64,000 nucleotides of DNA from Nitrogeniibacter aestuarii. GTDB lineage: Bacteria > Pseudomonadota > Gammaproteobacteria > Burkholderiales > Rhodocyclaceae. Shown here one piece after another: positions 32,793 to 41,144 of this stretch (position 1 is the first letter of the stretch; each line of letters starts with the position of its first letter). The notes under the pieces were generated by a model. It saw only the letters and a program-made list of their open reading frames with translations, ran no database searches and was not told the origin of the DNA. Where the stretch lies: the NCBI RefSeq assembly GCF_017309585.1, contig NZ_CP071321.1:3988001-4052000 (forward strand), read 5' to 3'. A program made the position numbers and the translations under genes.

Positions 32793-33383
32793 CTACCCCG
32801 GCACGACGTGAATGGAATACAGCCCCCACGGACACCCGGCGAAGCGCTCGGGCAGCGGCCGGGCCGCGAATTCGGGGATGCGGTCAGCATCGTACAGCGC
32901 CCACAACGGGCCCAGACCACCGAGCGCCATGGGCGTGTCGTCGAGGGTCAGCGCGAGGATGAAGCCGAGCCGTTCGATTTCGCCGACGCGGCTCTCCAGC
33001 GTGTAGCCATCGAAGGCCCGCAGGGTGACCTGTGTGGCAGCGCCAGCGGGCGCGCCGGCGTCTGCAAGCACCGTTGAAAGCCTCGGGCCGCGCAGCGTGT
33101 GGGCACGGCCGTCATACTCAAGCGTCGGGGCAATGGTGTGCTGGGCCATGGCGGCCAGCGTGGCGTAGCGATACGTGCGGGCGCGATCGAACTGCACGCC
33201 GTGCTTGCTCATGAGCACATCGCTGGCCGGGTCGAGCGGACCGCGATTGGGGTGCGTGACCGCCCCGGAGACCGTGAGCAGCACCGGCCCGTCGGGTTCA
33301 GAGGACGCCGCTTGCACCGCCGGGGCCGCTGTCGCAGCCATCGCCAGCCCGGCCCCCCGCTGGATGAAAGCGCGTCGATCCAT
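32793..33383 (-). CDS. Tat-type exported molybdopterin-binding-domain-like protein
   Basis: The 196-residue protein has an N-terminus with paired Arg (MDRRAFIQRG) and an Ala-rich hydrophobic stretch ending Val-Gln-Ala, a plausible Tat or Sec signal. The mature part resembles small oxidoreductase molybdopterin-binding-domain proteins (Leu-Thr-Val-Ser-Gly-Ala-Val start, Ala-Phe-Asp-Gly-Tyr strand, Leu-Trp-Ala-Leu-Tyr-Asp-Ala end). The conserved cysteine of true sulfite-oxidase types is not evident, so enzymatic activity is doubtful. Confidence 0.65.
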   Translation of the reverse strand: MDRRAFIQRGAGLAMAATAAPAVQAASSEPDGPVLLTVSGAVTHPNRGPLDPASDVLMSKHGVQFDRARTYRYATLAAMAQHTIAPTLEYDGRAHTLRGPRLSTVLADAGAPAGAATQVTLRAFDGYTLESRVGEIERLGFILALTLDDTPMALGGLGPLWALYDADRIPEFAARPLPERFAGCPWGLYSIHVVPG

Positions 33384-33416
33384 GTCACACCCCCCGGCGT
33401 GGATGCAAGGCCACAA

Positions 33417-33881
33417 TCAGGCCTCTTCAGGAAACAGCGAATCGTAGGTGGGGTCGGCGTATTCCCATTCAGTGTCGTTTTCGACCAGCAGCTCGCAGAC
33501 GGTGTCCAGGTCGACGCCCGGCGGAAGATCCACCGAGAAGAAACGCGGATCTGCCCCTTCGTAGGTACACCCGAGTTTGACCAGCGCCTGCAGCACGCGA
33601 TCGGCGCGACCTTTTTTCCTGGCCCGCTCCTCGAAGATCACACGCACGGTCCGGTGCCCCGACTTCGCATCCACGCGCTCGACGCACGGCAATTCTTCAG
33701 CCGGGTCGAACGGAGCAAACACCGTGTCCTTCCAGGACACGCCGTAGGCATAGAAGGGGGAATTGGCCAGTTCGTAGCGATCGTCCCCAAGCGGCTTTGC
33801 CCACAGGGTCTCGACATCGTCGGTACCGTCATCCGCGGGGACACGGAAGAGAATCTTTGCAAAGCCGTCTGGATTCGTCAT
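33417..33881 (-). CDS. DUF4265-like protein
   Basis: The 154-residue soluble protein shows the DUF4265-type pattern: Glu-Thr-Leu-Trp-Ala near residue 24, Ser-Pro-Phe-Tyr-Ala-Tyr-Gly-Val-Ser-Trp-Lys-Asp-Thr-Val near 40, a central Arg-Val-Ile-Phe-Glu strand, and a C-terminal helix-strand with Trp-Glu-Tyr-Ala-Asp. Family function is unknown; such proteins often lie in polymorphic-toxin or immunity surroundings. It is 33 nt upstream of the molybdopterin-like gene. Confidence 0.65.
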   Translation of the reverse strand: MTNPDGFAKILFRVPADDGTDDVETLWAKPLGDDRYELANSPFYAYGVSWKDTVFAPFDPAEELPCVERVDAKSGHRTVRVIFEERARKKGRADRVLQALVKLGCTYEGADPRFFSVDLPPGVDLDTVCELLVENDTEWEYADPTYDSLFPEEA

Positions 33882-34096
33882 GAAACACCCTTGTCGTTGA
33901 ATACACCCCAGCCGTCGAGATCACCGTCCATGGCCGACGGGCGCTCGAACGCCACGACCTTCTCAACCGTCACTTTCATGATCGGGAACCGTTCGCGCCA
34001 TACCGTCACCCGACACCCAGACGACGGAAGAGCCCCCTGAATTGAGCCGAAACAGGCGTAAGGCCGTCAGCGGAACGCGGTGGCGTGATCGGGATT

Positions 34097-34336
34097 CTAC
34101 TTCCGGCTGATGCGCTCCGACACCCGCTGGAGCATGGCGCGCATCGGCTCGTCGATCTCGTGGGGCTTCACTTTGGAAATGATGCTGTGGAGCACCCGGA
34201 TTTCGTTGGGGTCGATCACCCCGTCTCGCTCGGCGATCGCCAGAATTTCCCCGAGTTCTGCTGCCGACAGTTTGCCGTCGTCGGCAAAGCAGTTGATCGA
34301 CCTGAAGGTCATTTCCAGATAATCCCGTGATTCCAT
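34097..34336 (-). CDS. Small hypothetical protein, TerB/EF-hand-like pattern
   Basis: The 79-residue soluble helical protein contains two acidic loops (Phe-Ala-Asp-Asp-Gly-Lys-Leu-Ser and Ala-Glu-Arg-Asp-Gly-Val-Ile-Asp) placed as in EF-hand or TerB-like folds. Function is unknown. ATG 34336 is preferred over 34345 because GAGG lies 8 nt upstream. Confidence 0.6.
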   Translation of the reverse strand: MESRDYLEMTFRSINCFADDGKLSAAELGEILAIAERDGVIDPNEIRVLHSIISKVKPHEIDEPMRAMLQRVSERISRK

Positions 34337-34557
34337 CGCATACACCTCAATCAGACAATCATCTTCCCGGCGCCATGCAGCGCCAGATCACGGACGGCGC
34401 ATGGGGCGCGCCGCCAACTCGAACGGCATAACTATACGCGGATCACGAGGTCAATCACCTGCGCGTCGTCGATGCCCGGTTCTCTGCCGAGGGCAAACAC
34501 CAGAGGCACCACAAAGAACGGCGCGCGGGCGTCGAACAGCGTATCCGCAAGCCCCCT

Positions 34558-35028
34558 TCACTCGTCGAGCACGAGATTCACACGCGTGCCGTCAGGCAGG
34601 TCTTTGATCTGCTGGTGGATCTGTGCGAGCAGCCCGTAATTGACGGCCAGATCCACCACCTCGATATTCCCGGCTTCGTACTTGCCGCCGAGCACCGGCG
34701 CAATCCTGAAGCTGTAGCACTGGCCGGGCGCGAGCGTCAGACCGGCGGCCACGCATTCATTGGTGAGCGAGATCAGCAGCCAGTAGTCGGCGTTGTCCCC
34801 GGTGTCGATCAGGGTGCAGAAAGTCTCACGACTATCGGCCAGCGGCGTCACCACGCCGGCGCCGATGTCGAGTAACTGAACGCTGCCGTCGTCCGGCACG
34901 AAGATGATGTCCCCGAAGCGATTGACCATCCACACGGTCAGATCTTCCGGCAGCAGCCACGCCCAGTCCGACAGCATGGCTGCCCAATCGTGGCCGGCCT
35001 GATCGATCAGGTAATCCGAAATATTCAT
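34558..35028 (-). CDS. DUF1851/Tdi1-like protein, possible immunity protein
   Basis: The 156-residue soluble protein has the pattern Trp-Met-Val-Asn-Arg-Phe-Gly-Asp-Ile-Ile-Phe-Val, then Val-Gln-Leu-Leu-Asp-Ile-Gly, then Tyr-Trp-Leu-Leu-Ile-Ser-Leu, and a Tyr-Ser-Phe-Arg-Ile-Ala-Pro-Val-Leu-Gly-Gly-Lys-Tyr block seen in DUF1851 proteins. One member (Tdi1) is immunity to a type VI DNase effector. No matching effector is adjacent, so an orphan immunity gene is a reasonable but unproven reading. Confidence 0.65.
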   Translation of the reverse strand: MNISDYLIDQAGHDWAAMLSDWAWLLPEDLTVWMVNRFGDIIFVPDDGSVQLLDIGAGVVTPLADSRETFCTLIDTGDNADYWLLISLTNECVAAGLTLAPGQCYSFRIAPVLGGKYEAGNIEVVDLAVNYGLLAQIHQQIKDLPDGTRVNLVLDE

Positions 35029-35071
35029 GTCTGTCTCGATTCGACGTGAGCGGTCGATATGCCGTTACCGC

Positions 35072-35734
35072 TCACCGTGCGTCGTTGAAATTCTTCAGGA
35101 CGACGTATTCGATTTCCTGGTTGGTCGCCCGGATGACCTTCATGCGCGCGCCCTTGTAGATGATGACGTCGCCTTCTGACTGATCCATGGTGAAGTTGGT
35201 CGTCACTGGCGCGTTCATGCGACTGCCGAAGTACTCCCGGTAGGTGAAGTTGAGCACTTCGCCGGCCTTGCCGTTGTATTCGATGATCTTCTGCTGTGCA
35301 TTCGGATCGGAGCACACCGCGTCGCTTCGATACTTGATGGAACCGAACTCGCTCCCGAAGCAGCCCGACCACATGTCGTCCAGGCACACCTCGTTGGTGG
35401 CAGGCTTGTAGGTGAACTTGTTGGTCGACCCGCGCGATCCGCCCAGGAAGTTGAGGAACACGATGGGCCGGGAACCGAAGTTGAAGAAGGTATCGGTGCC
35501 GGGGACACGGCAATAGGCCCCTTCACCGATGATGGCGTACTTGCCCCGCAGGGTGCTCACATCGACGATGTCCGTGCGAAAGCCGCGCCCCTGCATCATG
35601 AGTCGATCACCCAGATAGGCGGTGCTCGTCTGGTTGATGGGTGGATAGGACACGTCCTGAAAGTTGAACCTGGGCGTGCTCGCGCACCCGGCGAGCAAGG
35701 CGACTGAAGACAGCAAGGGGATCGAGATTCGCAT
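35072..35734 (-). CDS. Hypothetical lipoprotein
   Basis: The 220-residue protein has a lipoprotein signal with Leu-Leu-Ala-Gly-Cys (Cys about residue 17). The mature part is beta-rich and carries three or four cysteines that could form disulfides. No family is recognised. It lies 43 nt upstream of the DUF1851-like gene in the same direction, so the two may be cotranscribed. Confidence 0.65.
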   Translation of the reverse strand: MRISIPLLSSVALLAGCASTPRFNFQDVSYPPINQTSTAYLGDRLMMQGRGFRTDIVDVSTLRGKYAIIGEGAYCRVPGTDTFFNFGSRPIVFLNFLGGSRGSTNKFTYKPATNEVCLDDMWSGCFGSEFGSIKYRSDAVCSDPNAQQKIIEYNGKAGEVLNFTYREYFGSRMNAPVTTNFTMDQSEGDVIIYKGARMKVIRATNQEIEYVVLKNFNDAR

Positions 35735-35884
35735 GTTTTCTCCGTGAGGGTGCTTTGGGTGTATCTGGCTCGGAACGCATTCGCGTCCCGACGCTATTCT
35801 TTCGTGAGGCTCAAGCGAGCCGGGACATCCACCCCATCAAGGTCGACGCTTCTGGCACGGTCTGCACGTCGAATTCCAACCGGA

Positions 35885-36379
35885 TCATGTGTGGAACTCA
35901 AGCGCGTAGTAGATGCTCGGCAGCACGGCAAAGGCCAGGGTGACCAGCAACCCGGTCATGCCGGGGCGAATCAGAAAACTCTTCTCCGGTTTTTTCGGAT
36001 TGTAGAAAACGTCGACGCTGCCGTCCTTATGCCTGCGGATCTTGTTCAATTGCCTGCGCAACAGGAAGCGGGCATTGTGGGACGCGACGATGACCCATGG
36101 CGACACCCGCGTTCCGCGAAACGTCTGCCCGGAAACGACATATTCGTAGAGTGAATCGACCTTGTAGTCCTGTTCGGAAACAAGCGGCTCGGTGCCGCCC
36201 CATTGCTTGACGGCCGCATCCAGCAGCACCCCGCTGACGCAAGGCCATTGCCGCACCAGAAGCTGTCGCACGAACGAGTAGACACAGATCACGAGCGCAT
36301 ACACGGCCACCAGGAACAGGACACCCTGCCGGTCACCGTCGAGGGCAAGCGCCCACATGTCTTTCACGTAGTCGATCAT
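35885..36379 (-). CDS. DUF3592-like membrane protein
   Basis: The 164-residue protein has two membrane segments (about residues 18-37 and 145-162) flanking a soluble beta domain with Tyr-Val-Val-Ser-Gly, Gly-Thr-Arg-Val-Ser and Val-Phe-Tyr-Asn-Pro-Lys-Lys-Pro-Glu. This is the usual plan of DUF3592, whose function is unknown. ATG 36379 is taken as start. The frame is open further upstream, into what is probably the norC promoter region, so the start is uncertain. Confidence 0.65.
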   Translation of the reverse strand: MIDYVKDMWALALDGDRQGVLFLVAVYALVICVYSFVRQLLVRQWPCVSGVLLDAAVKQWGGTEPLVSEQDYKVDSLYEYVVSGQTFRGTRVSPWVIVASHNARFLLRRQLNKIRRHKDGSVDVFYNPKKPEKSFLIRPGMTGLLVTLAFAVLPSIYYALEFHT

Positions 36380-36538
36380 CGTCTGGATCACTCTCCCGAC
36401 CAAGGGGAAACGCGCGCTGCCGCGGCACATTGACCAGCTTACCTGACGCAGCGTCATATGCCAGCCGCTTTCGCCCGCGACCCACAAAACCCCACTATTC
36501 AAGCGGTTTTTAGCCCGACTGCTAGCCCGCCCGCGCCC

Positions 36539-36552
36539 TTGACCCGAGTCAA
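36539..36552 (+). promoter_or_regulatory. FNR/DNR box upstream of norC
   Basis: TTGAC-CCGA-GTCAA is a perfect inverted repeat like the nirS/nirE site, ending 74 nt before the norC start. Confidence 0.8.
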
Positions 36553-36626
36553 GGAGCCAACCCCCGTCCCCGCTGCACACTGCCCCCCATGCTGCGAGCG
36601 CAGCGTTGACCAATACGGGAGGCCCC

Positions 36627-37052
36627 ATGAGCGGCACATTCACAAAATCGATGGCGCGAAACATCTTTTACGGGGGGACAGTGTTCTTTGCCCTGCTGTT
36701 TCTCGCGCTCACGTTCGACACCACCAGCGCATTACCGAAGCGCGACAACCGACAGAACCTGACCGAGTCGGTGGCCCGCGGGAAACTGGTGTGGGAGACC
36801 AACAACTGCATTGGCTGCCACACGCTGCTGGGCGAAGGCGCCTACTTCGCGCCGGAGCTGGGCAACGTCTATCCGCGTCGCGGGCCGGAGTTCATCAAGG
36901 CCTGGATCCAGTCGCAGCCGACCGGCGCGCCGGGCCGTCGCCAGATGCCGAACTTCAATCTCACCGAGCAGCAACTGGACGACCTGGTGGAGTTCCTCAA
37001 GTACTCCTCCGAGATCGACACCAACAACTGGCCACCCAACATCGAAGGCTGA
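36627..37052 (+). CDS. norC: NorC, cytochrome c subunit of nitric oxide reductase
   Basis: The 141-residue protein has one N-terminal membrane anchor (about residues 12-31), then a periplasmic heme c domain with CIGCH at 61-65 and the axial Met in Arg-Gln-Met-Pro-Asn-Phe. NorC takes electrons from soluble cytochromes and passes them to NorB. GGGAGG at 36617-36622 sets ATG 36627 as the start. norB follows after 36 nt. Confidence 0.95.
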   Translation: MSGTFTKSMARNIFYGGTVFFALLFLALTFDTTSALPKRDNRQNLTESVARGKLVWETNNCIGCHTLLGEGAYFAPELGNVYPRRGPEFIKAWIQSQPTGAPGRRQMPNFNLTEQQLDDLVEFLKYSSEIDTNNWPPNIEG

Positions 37053-37088
37053 TCGGCTGAACGACACGGACTCTCAGGAGATAGAACA

Positions 37089-38468
37089 ATGCAATACAAA
37101 TCCCAGGCTGTCGCGAAGCCTTACTTCATCGCGGCCATCGGGTTGTTCGTCGGGCAGATCCTGTTCGGCCTCATCATGGGCCTGCAGTATGTGGTTGGCG
37201 ACTTCCTCTTCCCCACCATTCCGTTCAACGTGGCGCGAATGGTCCATACCAACCTGCTGATCGTGTGGCTGCTGTTCGGCTTCATGGGCGCGGCCTACTA
37301 CATGGTGCCGGAGGAATCCGAAACCGAGCTGTACTCGCCCAAGCTGGCGATCGCCATGTTCTGGATCTTTCTGGTCGCCGGCGCGCTGACCATCGTCGGT
37401 TACCTGACGGTGCCCTACGCCACGCTGGCCGAATACACCGGCAACAACATCCTGGCCACCATGGGGCGCGAGTTCCTGGAGCAACCGCTGATCACCAAGG
37501 TGGGCATCGTGGTGGTCGCGCTGGCCTTCCTCTTCAACCTGACCATGACCATGCTCAAGGGCCGCAAGACCTCCATCAGCCTGGTGCTCATGCTCGGGCT
37601 GTGGGGCCTGGCAGTAATGTTCCTGTTCTCGTTCTACAACCCGGATAACCTGGTGCTCGACAAGTTCTACTGGTGGTGGGTGGTGCACCTTTGGGTGGAA
37701 GGCGTGTGGGAACTCATCCTCGGCGCACTGCTGGCCTTCGTGCTCATCAAGGTGACCGGCGTCGATCGCGAAGTGATCGAGAAGTGGCTGTACGTGATCA
37801 TCACCCTCACCCTCATCACCGGCATCATCGGCACCGGTCACCACTACTTCTGGATCGGCACGCCGGAGTACTGGCAGTGGTGGGGTTCGATCTTCTCCGC
37901 GCTGGAGCCGATCCCCTTCTTCGCCATGACCGTCTTCGCCTTCAACATGGTCAACCGTCGCCGCCGCGACCACCCGAACAAGGCCGCCACCCTGTGGGCC
38001 CTGGGCACCGGCGTGATGGCCTTCCTGGGCGCTGGCGTGTGGGGCTTCCTGCACACCCTGGCACCGGTGAATTACTTCACCCACGGCACGCAGATCACTG
38101 CCGCCCACGGCCACATGGCCTTCTACGGCGCCTACGTGATGGTGGTGTTGTGCATCATCAGCTACGCCATGCCGATCCTGCGCGGCCGCGCCGCCAACAG
38201 CAACAAGTCGCAGGTGATGGAAATGTGGAGCTTCTGGCTGATGACCATCTCGATGGTGTTCATCACCCTGTTCCTCACCGCCGCGGGCATCCTGCAGGTA
38301 TGGCTGCAGCGCTACTCCGACACCCCCATCCCGTTCATGCAGGCACAGGACCAGATCAGCCTGTTCTACTGGATGCGTGAATGGACCGGCGTGGTCTTTC
38401 TGATCGGCCTGGTCATCTACATCGCCAGCTTCTTTGTCAAAGGAGAAGAGAAGGCCGCAACGGCTTGA
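37089..38468 (+). CDS. norB: NorB, catalytic subunit of cytochrome c-dependent NO reductase
   Basis: The 459-residue protein has about twelve membrane segments and the heme-copper-oxidase-type metal ligands expected for cNOR. These include Met-Val-His-Thr-Asn-Leu near residue 55, His-Leu-Trp-Val-Glu-Gly-Val-Trp-Glu with the FeB His and Glu, Gly-Thr-Gly-His-His-Tyr-Phe-Trp, and late His-Gly-His residues for the hemes b. It reduces two NO to N2O. The absence of an N-terminal extension shows it is cNorB, not quinol-type qNorB. A strong terminator follows at once, so norCB is a closed transcript. Confidence 0.96.
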   Translation: MQYKSQAVAKPYFIAAIGLFVGQILFGLIMGLQYVVGDFLFPTIPFNVARMVHTNLLIVWLLFGFMGAAYYMVPEESETELYSPKLAIAMFWIFLVAGALTIVGYLTVPYATLAEYTGNNILATMGREFLEQPLITKVGIVVVALAFLFNLTMTMLKGRKTSISLVLMLGLWGLAVMFLFSFYNPDNLVLDKFYWWWVVHLWVEGVWELILGALLAFVLIKVTGVDREVIEKWLYVIITLTLITGIIGTGHHYFWIGTPEYWQWWGSIFSALEPIPFFAMTVFAFNMVNRRRRDHPNKAATLWALGTGVMAFLGAGVWGFLHTLAPVNYFTHGTQITAAHGHMAFYGAYVMVVLCIISYAMPILRGRAANSNKSQVMEMWSFWLMTISMVFITLFLTAAGILQVWLQRYSDTPIPFMQAQDQISLFYWMREWTGVVFLIGLVIYIASFFVKGEEKAATA

Positions 38469-38489
38469 CCCGATCACACACAGAGCATG

Positions 38490-38520
38490 AAAACGGCGGG
38501 TCTTCGGGCCCGCCGTTTTT
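38490..38520 (+). terminator. Rho-independent terminator of norCB
   Basis: An 11-bp stem (AAAACGGCGGG at 38490-38500 with CCCGCCGTTTT at 38509-38519) and trailing Ts lie 22 nt past the norB stop. Confidence 0.92.
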
Positions 38521-38755
38521 CTATTCGAGACACCCGGGCGATTCGATGTCCGAACCGTCATCATCTGGAAGCATGTTGCTTCGGCGTGGACGTCCCCGCG
38601 CGAGAACTATTCGTCAGTCACCTACACCGGAGGCGACGGAATGCTCTAAACCACCCTGACGAGAGCAAGCCCTTCCTTCACGAATTGAGCGCAGGCGTTC
38701 GAACAGCTAACAATGACACTTTGCGATCTTGCCCCGCAACCGCATGTCGCATAAA

Positions 38756-38781
38756 AAACAGGGCGCCGCAGCGCCCTGTTT
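38756..38781 (-). terminator. Rho-independent terminator for the minus-strand T6SS island
   Basis: An 11-bp stem (AAACAGGGCGC at 38756-38766 with GCGCCCTGTTT at 38771-38781) has a CGCA loop. On the minus strand it is followed by a T run, 45 nt past the stop at 38826. Confidence 0.88.
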
Positions 38782-38825
38782 GCTTCCTGCCTGAAATGCC
38801 ATGGCCCGTGGCGTGACCTCGACAG

Positions 38826-39431
38826 TCAAAGATTCGGATCGCAGCGCATCTGCGTCCAGCCCTTGTAGTTTTTCACCTCGGGGACTTTGGTGGGGAGGCC
38901 TTGGAACTCGGGGAGTTCAGCGTAACGCTTGGTAGGTAAATCATTCACAACATCGACCACTCTCATTCCCCAATAATCACCAAACGGCTTCGACGTCATG
39001 AAAAGCCGCCCGTCCTTGGATTCAATGAAGGCTTGCTGGTTGATGATGGTCAACTTGGTGATCTCTTCCACCCATGGACGCGTTCCGACCCAACGAGCGG
39101 TCGAAAATGTGCGACCTCCATCGCGTGAAACACGAAAAGCCGACACGTCGCTAAATGGTATGAAAACGTAATCCCCGTCGTCGTCAGCGTGGGTGATATC
39201 TGGAAGAAACACCCTGGCGAACTGGCTAATCACCTCGGTATTCAGGCCACGTTTTTCATCAACATAGAACAGCGCACCTTCGCATTCGTGGCCCGTCAAG
39301 GTCAGGTATCTGTGGTCGTCGAACCGATACACAACCTGCGTTGGCATCTTGTCACTGGGCATCGGTGCCTTACACCCAAAAAGCGCCCCGGTTAGCAGCA
39401 AGAACGTGAGTACAACGCGTAGCTTTGACAC
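38826..39431 (-). CDS. Tli3-like T6SS immunity lipoprotein
   Basis: The 201-residue lipoprotein has a signal ending Leu-Phe-Gly-Cys (Cys about residue 20). The mature part opens with Pro-Thr-Gln-Val-Val-Tyr-Arg-Phe-Asp-Asp-His-Arg-Tyr-Leu-Thr-Leu and Cys-Glu-Gly-Ala-Leu-Phe-Tyr. This matches my memory of the Tli3 family, which protects against type VI phospholipase effectors of the Tle3 family in the periplasm. The gene directly follows a probable remnant of such an effector (12-nt gap). The assignment is from pattern memory, not a search. Confidence 0.65.
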   Translation of the reverse strand: MSKLRVVLTFLLLTGALFGCKAPMPSDKMPTQVVYRFDDHRYLTLTGHECEGALFYVDEKRGLNTEVISQFARVFLPDITHADDDGDYVFIPFSDVSAFRVSRDGGRTFSTARWVGTRPWVEEITKLTIINQQAFIESKDGRLFMTSKPFGDYWGMRVVDVVNDLPTKRYAELPEFQGLPTKVPEVKNYKGWTQMRCDPNL

Positions 39432-39443
39432 GTCTTTTTATCC

Positions 39444-39740
39444 CTAAATTGAGCCTAAAACGTACGAATCTGATGAACGCTCGGGGACTCTTTTGATTTC
39501 ATTCAAGACTCCTGGCACAGCCAGAGGCCGACTCATTTGGGTTTTGATTTCTCGCGGCAGCTCCCCGGTGTTGTAATACTTAACGTCGTCCGGCTCCCTA
39601 CTCAATCGCCAATCCGCCATCAGCAGCAGACGCTCCCAGAACGGCCCGCCATTGGGCAGGTTCGGATCGTAGCTCTTGCACCGTCCGATCGCCAGATCGA
39701 ACGCTGCCGCATATTTCGAGGCGTTCATGTCCAGCACCAT
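39444..39740 (-). pseudogene. 5'-truncated effector gene remnant (possibly tle3)
   Basis: A 98-codon frame from ATG 39740 is only the end of a longer coding stretch. The same frame stays open upstream to about 39800 without a start codon, giving Lys-Val-Ala-Ser-Thr-Lys-Thr-Val-Asn-Ser-His-His-Ser-Ala before the Met. Asn-Ser-His-His-Ser could carry a lipase catalytic His. It stops making sense exactly where the REP-like element begins at 39803. With the Tli3-like gene 12 nt downstream, it is most simply the C-terminal fragment of a Tle3-type phospholipase effector. The family is inferred. Confidence 0.55.
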
Positions 39741-39802
39741 GGCTGAATGGTGGCTATTGACCGTCTTGGTGCTCGCGACCTTGGACCTGACCTCATCTTC
39801 AT

Positions 39803-39911
39803 GATCAATGGGGTCAGAGTCATTGTTTTCTGCCTTCCCTGAGCGCCACCGACTTTCGATCTCCGCCCCGCCCCAAAGGCAAACAAATTAATGACTCTGA
39901 CCCCATTGATC
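39803..39911. repeat. REP-like mobile palindromic element
   Basis: Perfect 22-bp inverted repeats (39803-39824 and 39890-39911, core CAATGGGGTCAGAGTCATT) flank a 65-bp spacer. This GGGGTCAGAGTCATT motif is familiar from ends bordering REP-associated or IS-type elements in proteobacteria. No transposase is inside, so this would be a non-autonomous copy. It sits between two truncated T6SS cargo genes. Confidence 0.7.
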
Positions 39912-40051
39912 CTAGCGGCTGACCAGACTCCCCTAGGCTAACAAGGCCATCAGCGGGAACAAACGTGCACAGAAGCTCATTCCATCGGACACCTTTTTTT
40001 GAGCATCTTCGACCAGACCCGGCAAGCAACTGCTCAGTGGCTATCAGGTCC

Positions 40052-40261
40052 TCAGGGATTGTCGAGCCTAGTCGACTTCTTGCCGCCATTGCGCTCGCGG
40101 GCGCGCCGGTACACTGCTTCGCGCAACGGCTCTTTACCTAGGGTTTCATCCGCCGTTTGGGCCGATGGGGCGGTCTGGCTTAGGGATTCTGGTTGGTCGC
40201 TGGCGTGACACGCCGGGGCCAGCGCAGCTGAGAGCAAGAGCACACGCGTAAGAGTGCTCAC
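40052..40261 (-). pseudogene. Truncated duplicate of the adjacent immunity-like lipoprotein
   Basis: A 69-residue open frame begins with a lipoprotein-type signal and then Leu-Arg-Glu-x-Val/Ile-Tyr-Arg-Arg-Ala-Arg-Glu-Arg-Asn-Gly-Gly-Lys. That block is nearly identical to residues about 45-62 of the 272-residue gene just upstream (40326-41144). Similarity ends after Thr-Arg-Leu, and a stop follows three codons later. The missing 200 residues show it is a remnant. Signal sequence and ATG are intact, so a short lipoprotein might still be made. Confidence 0.7.
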
Positions 40262-40325
40262 TTCTTACGTTGATTCCTATCGTTGAAAGGCGACATCATT
40301 CACGGCACACAGGCCTTAAGGAGAG

Positions 40326-41144
40326 TCATTCTTCATAGCCAGAAATGCTGAACTCATAGACGTTTCCATGTTCAGATGCGCTATTGAGTCGCAAGTAAAT
40401 GCGGGCTTTCTCACTGAATCCTCCGAATGGATGACTACAGTCGTTCGAGCCACAACGCAGCTTACGTTCAGGGTTGGCTCTTTCGCGGATTTCCCAGAAC
40501 TCGGTTTCTGCATCAATGCCAAAGCCGTCAAGCTCCAAGTAGCCGGGAAACGGGTTCCTCGGACTTAGATCTGGAGGTTCAGGCATGGTCGACCCGTCAG
40601 GCATCAAAGGATTCCATGGCTCCCGTTCTTCTTTGATAATCGTAATCATCAAGAAATTCGCGATCTTGTGGTCTTTAAGAGACGAACCGACTTCTATACC
40701 TAAATCATCCCACGCACAAAGCACTCTCGAGTTTATCCCAGACGTGCACCTCGGATTACCCGGCAGCGCCAATTGCCAATTTTCTATGGGGTCGCCGACC
40801 GAGATGAGTGTGCCATCAATCATGATCTGCTCGCCCTGAATAACAATTTCGGGCTTCGCACCACGGACAATTGTGCGTGGCGTGCCATAGTCCGTGACCG
40901 CTCCGGTTTCCTCGTATGCCTTTCGGGCAAATTCGTTAATAAGTTCAAGCCTGGTAGGCTCCTTGCCTCCATTGCGTTCACGGGCCCTTCGGTAGATTTC
41001 CTCGCGCAACGTCTCTTTACTTGTCGCCTCTTTCGCCCCTTGTGATGACGGGGCAGACTGCCGTGAAAATGCCGATTGGTCGCTGGCGTCACACCCCGTG
41101 GTCAAGGCAGCTCCGAGCAGGAGCACTAGAGCGTAAGCCTTCAT
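40326..41144 (-). CDS. Probable immunity lipoprotein for the VgrG-HET-C effector
   Basis: The 272-residue protein has a lipoprotein signal ending Thr-Thr-Gly-Cys (Cys about residue 18). Next come a low-complexity linker, the Leu-Arg-Glu-Glu-Ile-Tyr-Arg-Arg-Ala-Arg-Glu-Arg helix, and a beta-rich domain with Gly-Glu-Gln-Ile-Met-Ile-Asp-Gly-Thr-Leu-Ile and a Cys-Ala-Trp-Asp-Asp-Leu-Gly block. Its ATG overlaps the stop of the vgrG effector by 4 nt, which indicates coupled translation. Effector-immunity pairing is inferred from that and from periplasmic targeting. A truncated copy follows downstream. Confidence 0.65.
   Translation of the reverse strand: MKAYALVLLLGAALTTGCDASDQSAFSRQSAPSSQGAKEATSKETLREEIYRRARERNGGKEPTRLELINEFARKAYEETGAVTDYGTPRTIVRGAKPEIVIQGEQIMIDGTLISVGDPIENWQLALPGNPRCTSGINSRVLCAWDDLGIEVGSSLKDHKIANFLMITIIKEEREPWNPLMPDGSTMPEPPDLSPRNPFPGYLELDGFGIDAETEFWEIRERANPERKLRCGSNDCSHPFGGFSEKARIYLRLNSASEHGNVYEFSISGYEE

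Noticed and set aside
37074..38564. 496-codon minus-strand frame opposite norB
   Set aside because: His/Gln/Asp-rich translation typical of an antisense shadow; norB has all its ligands.
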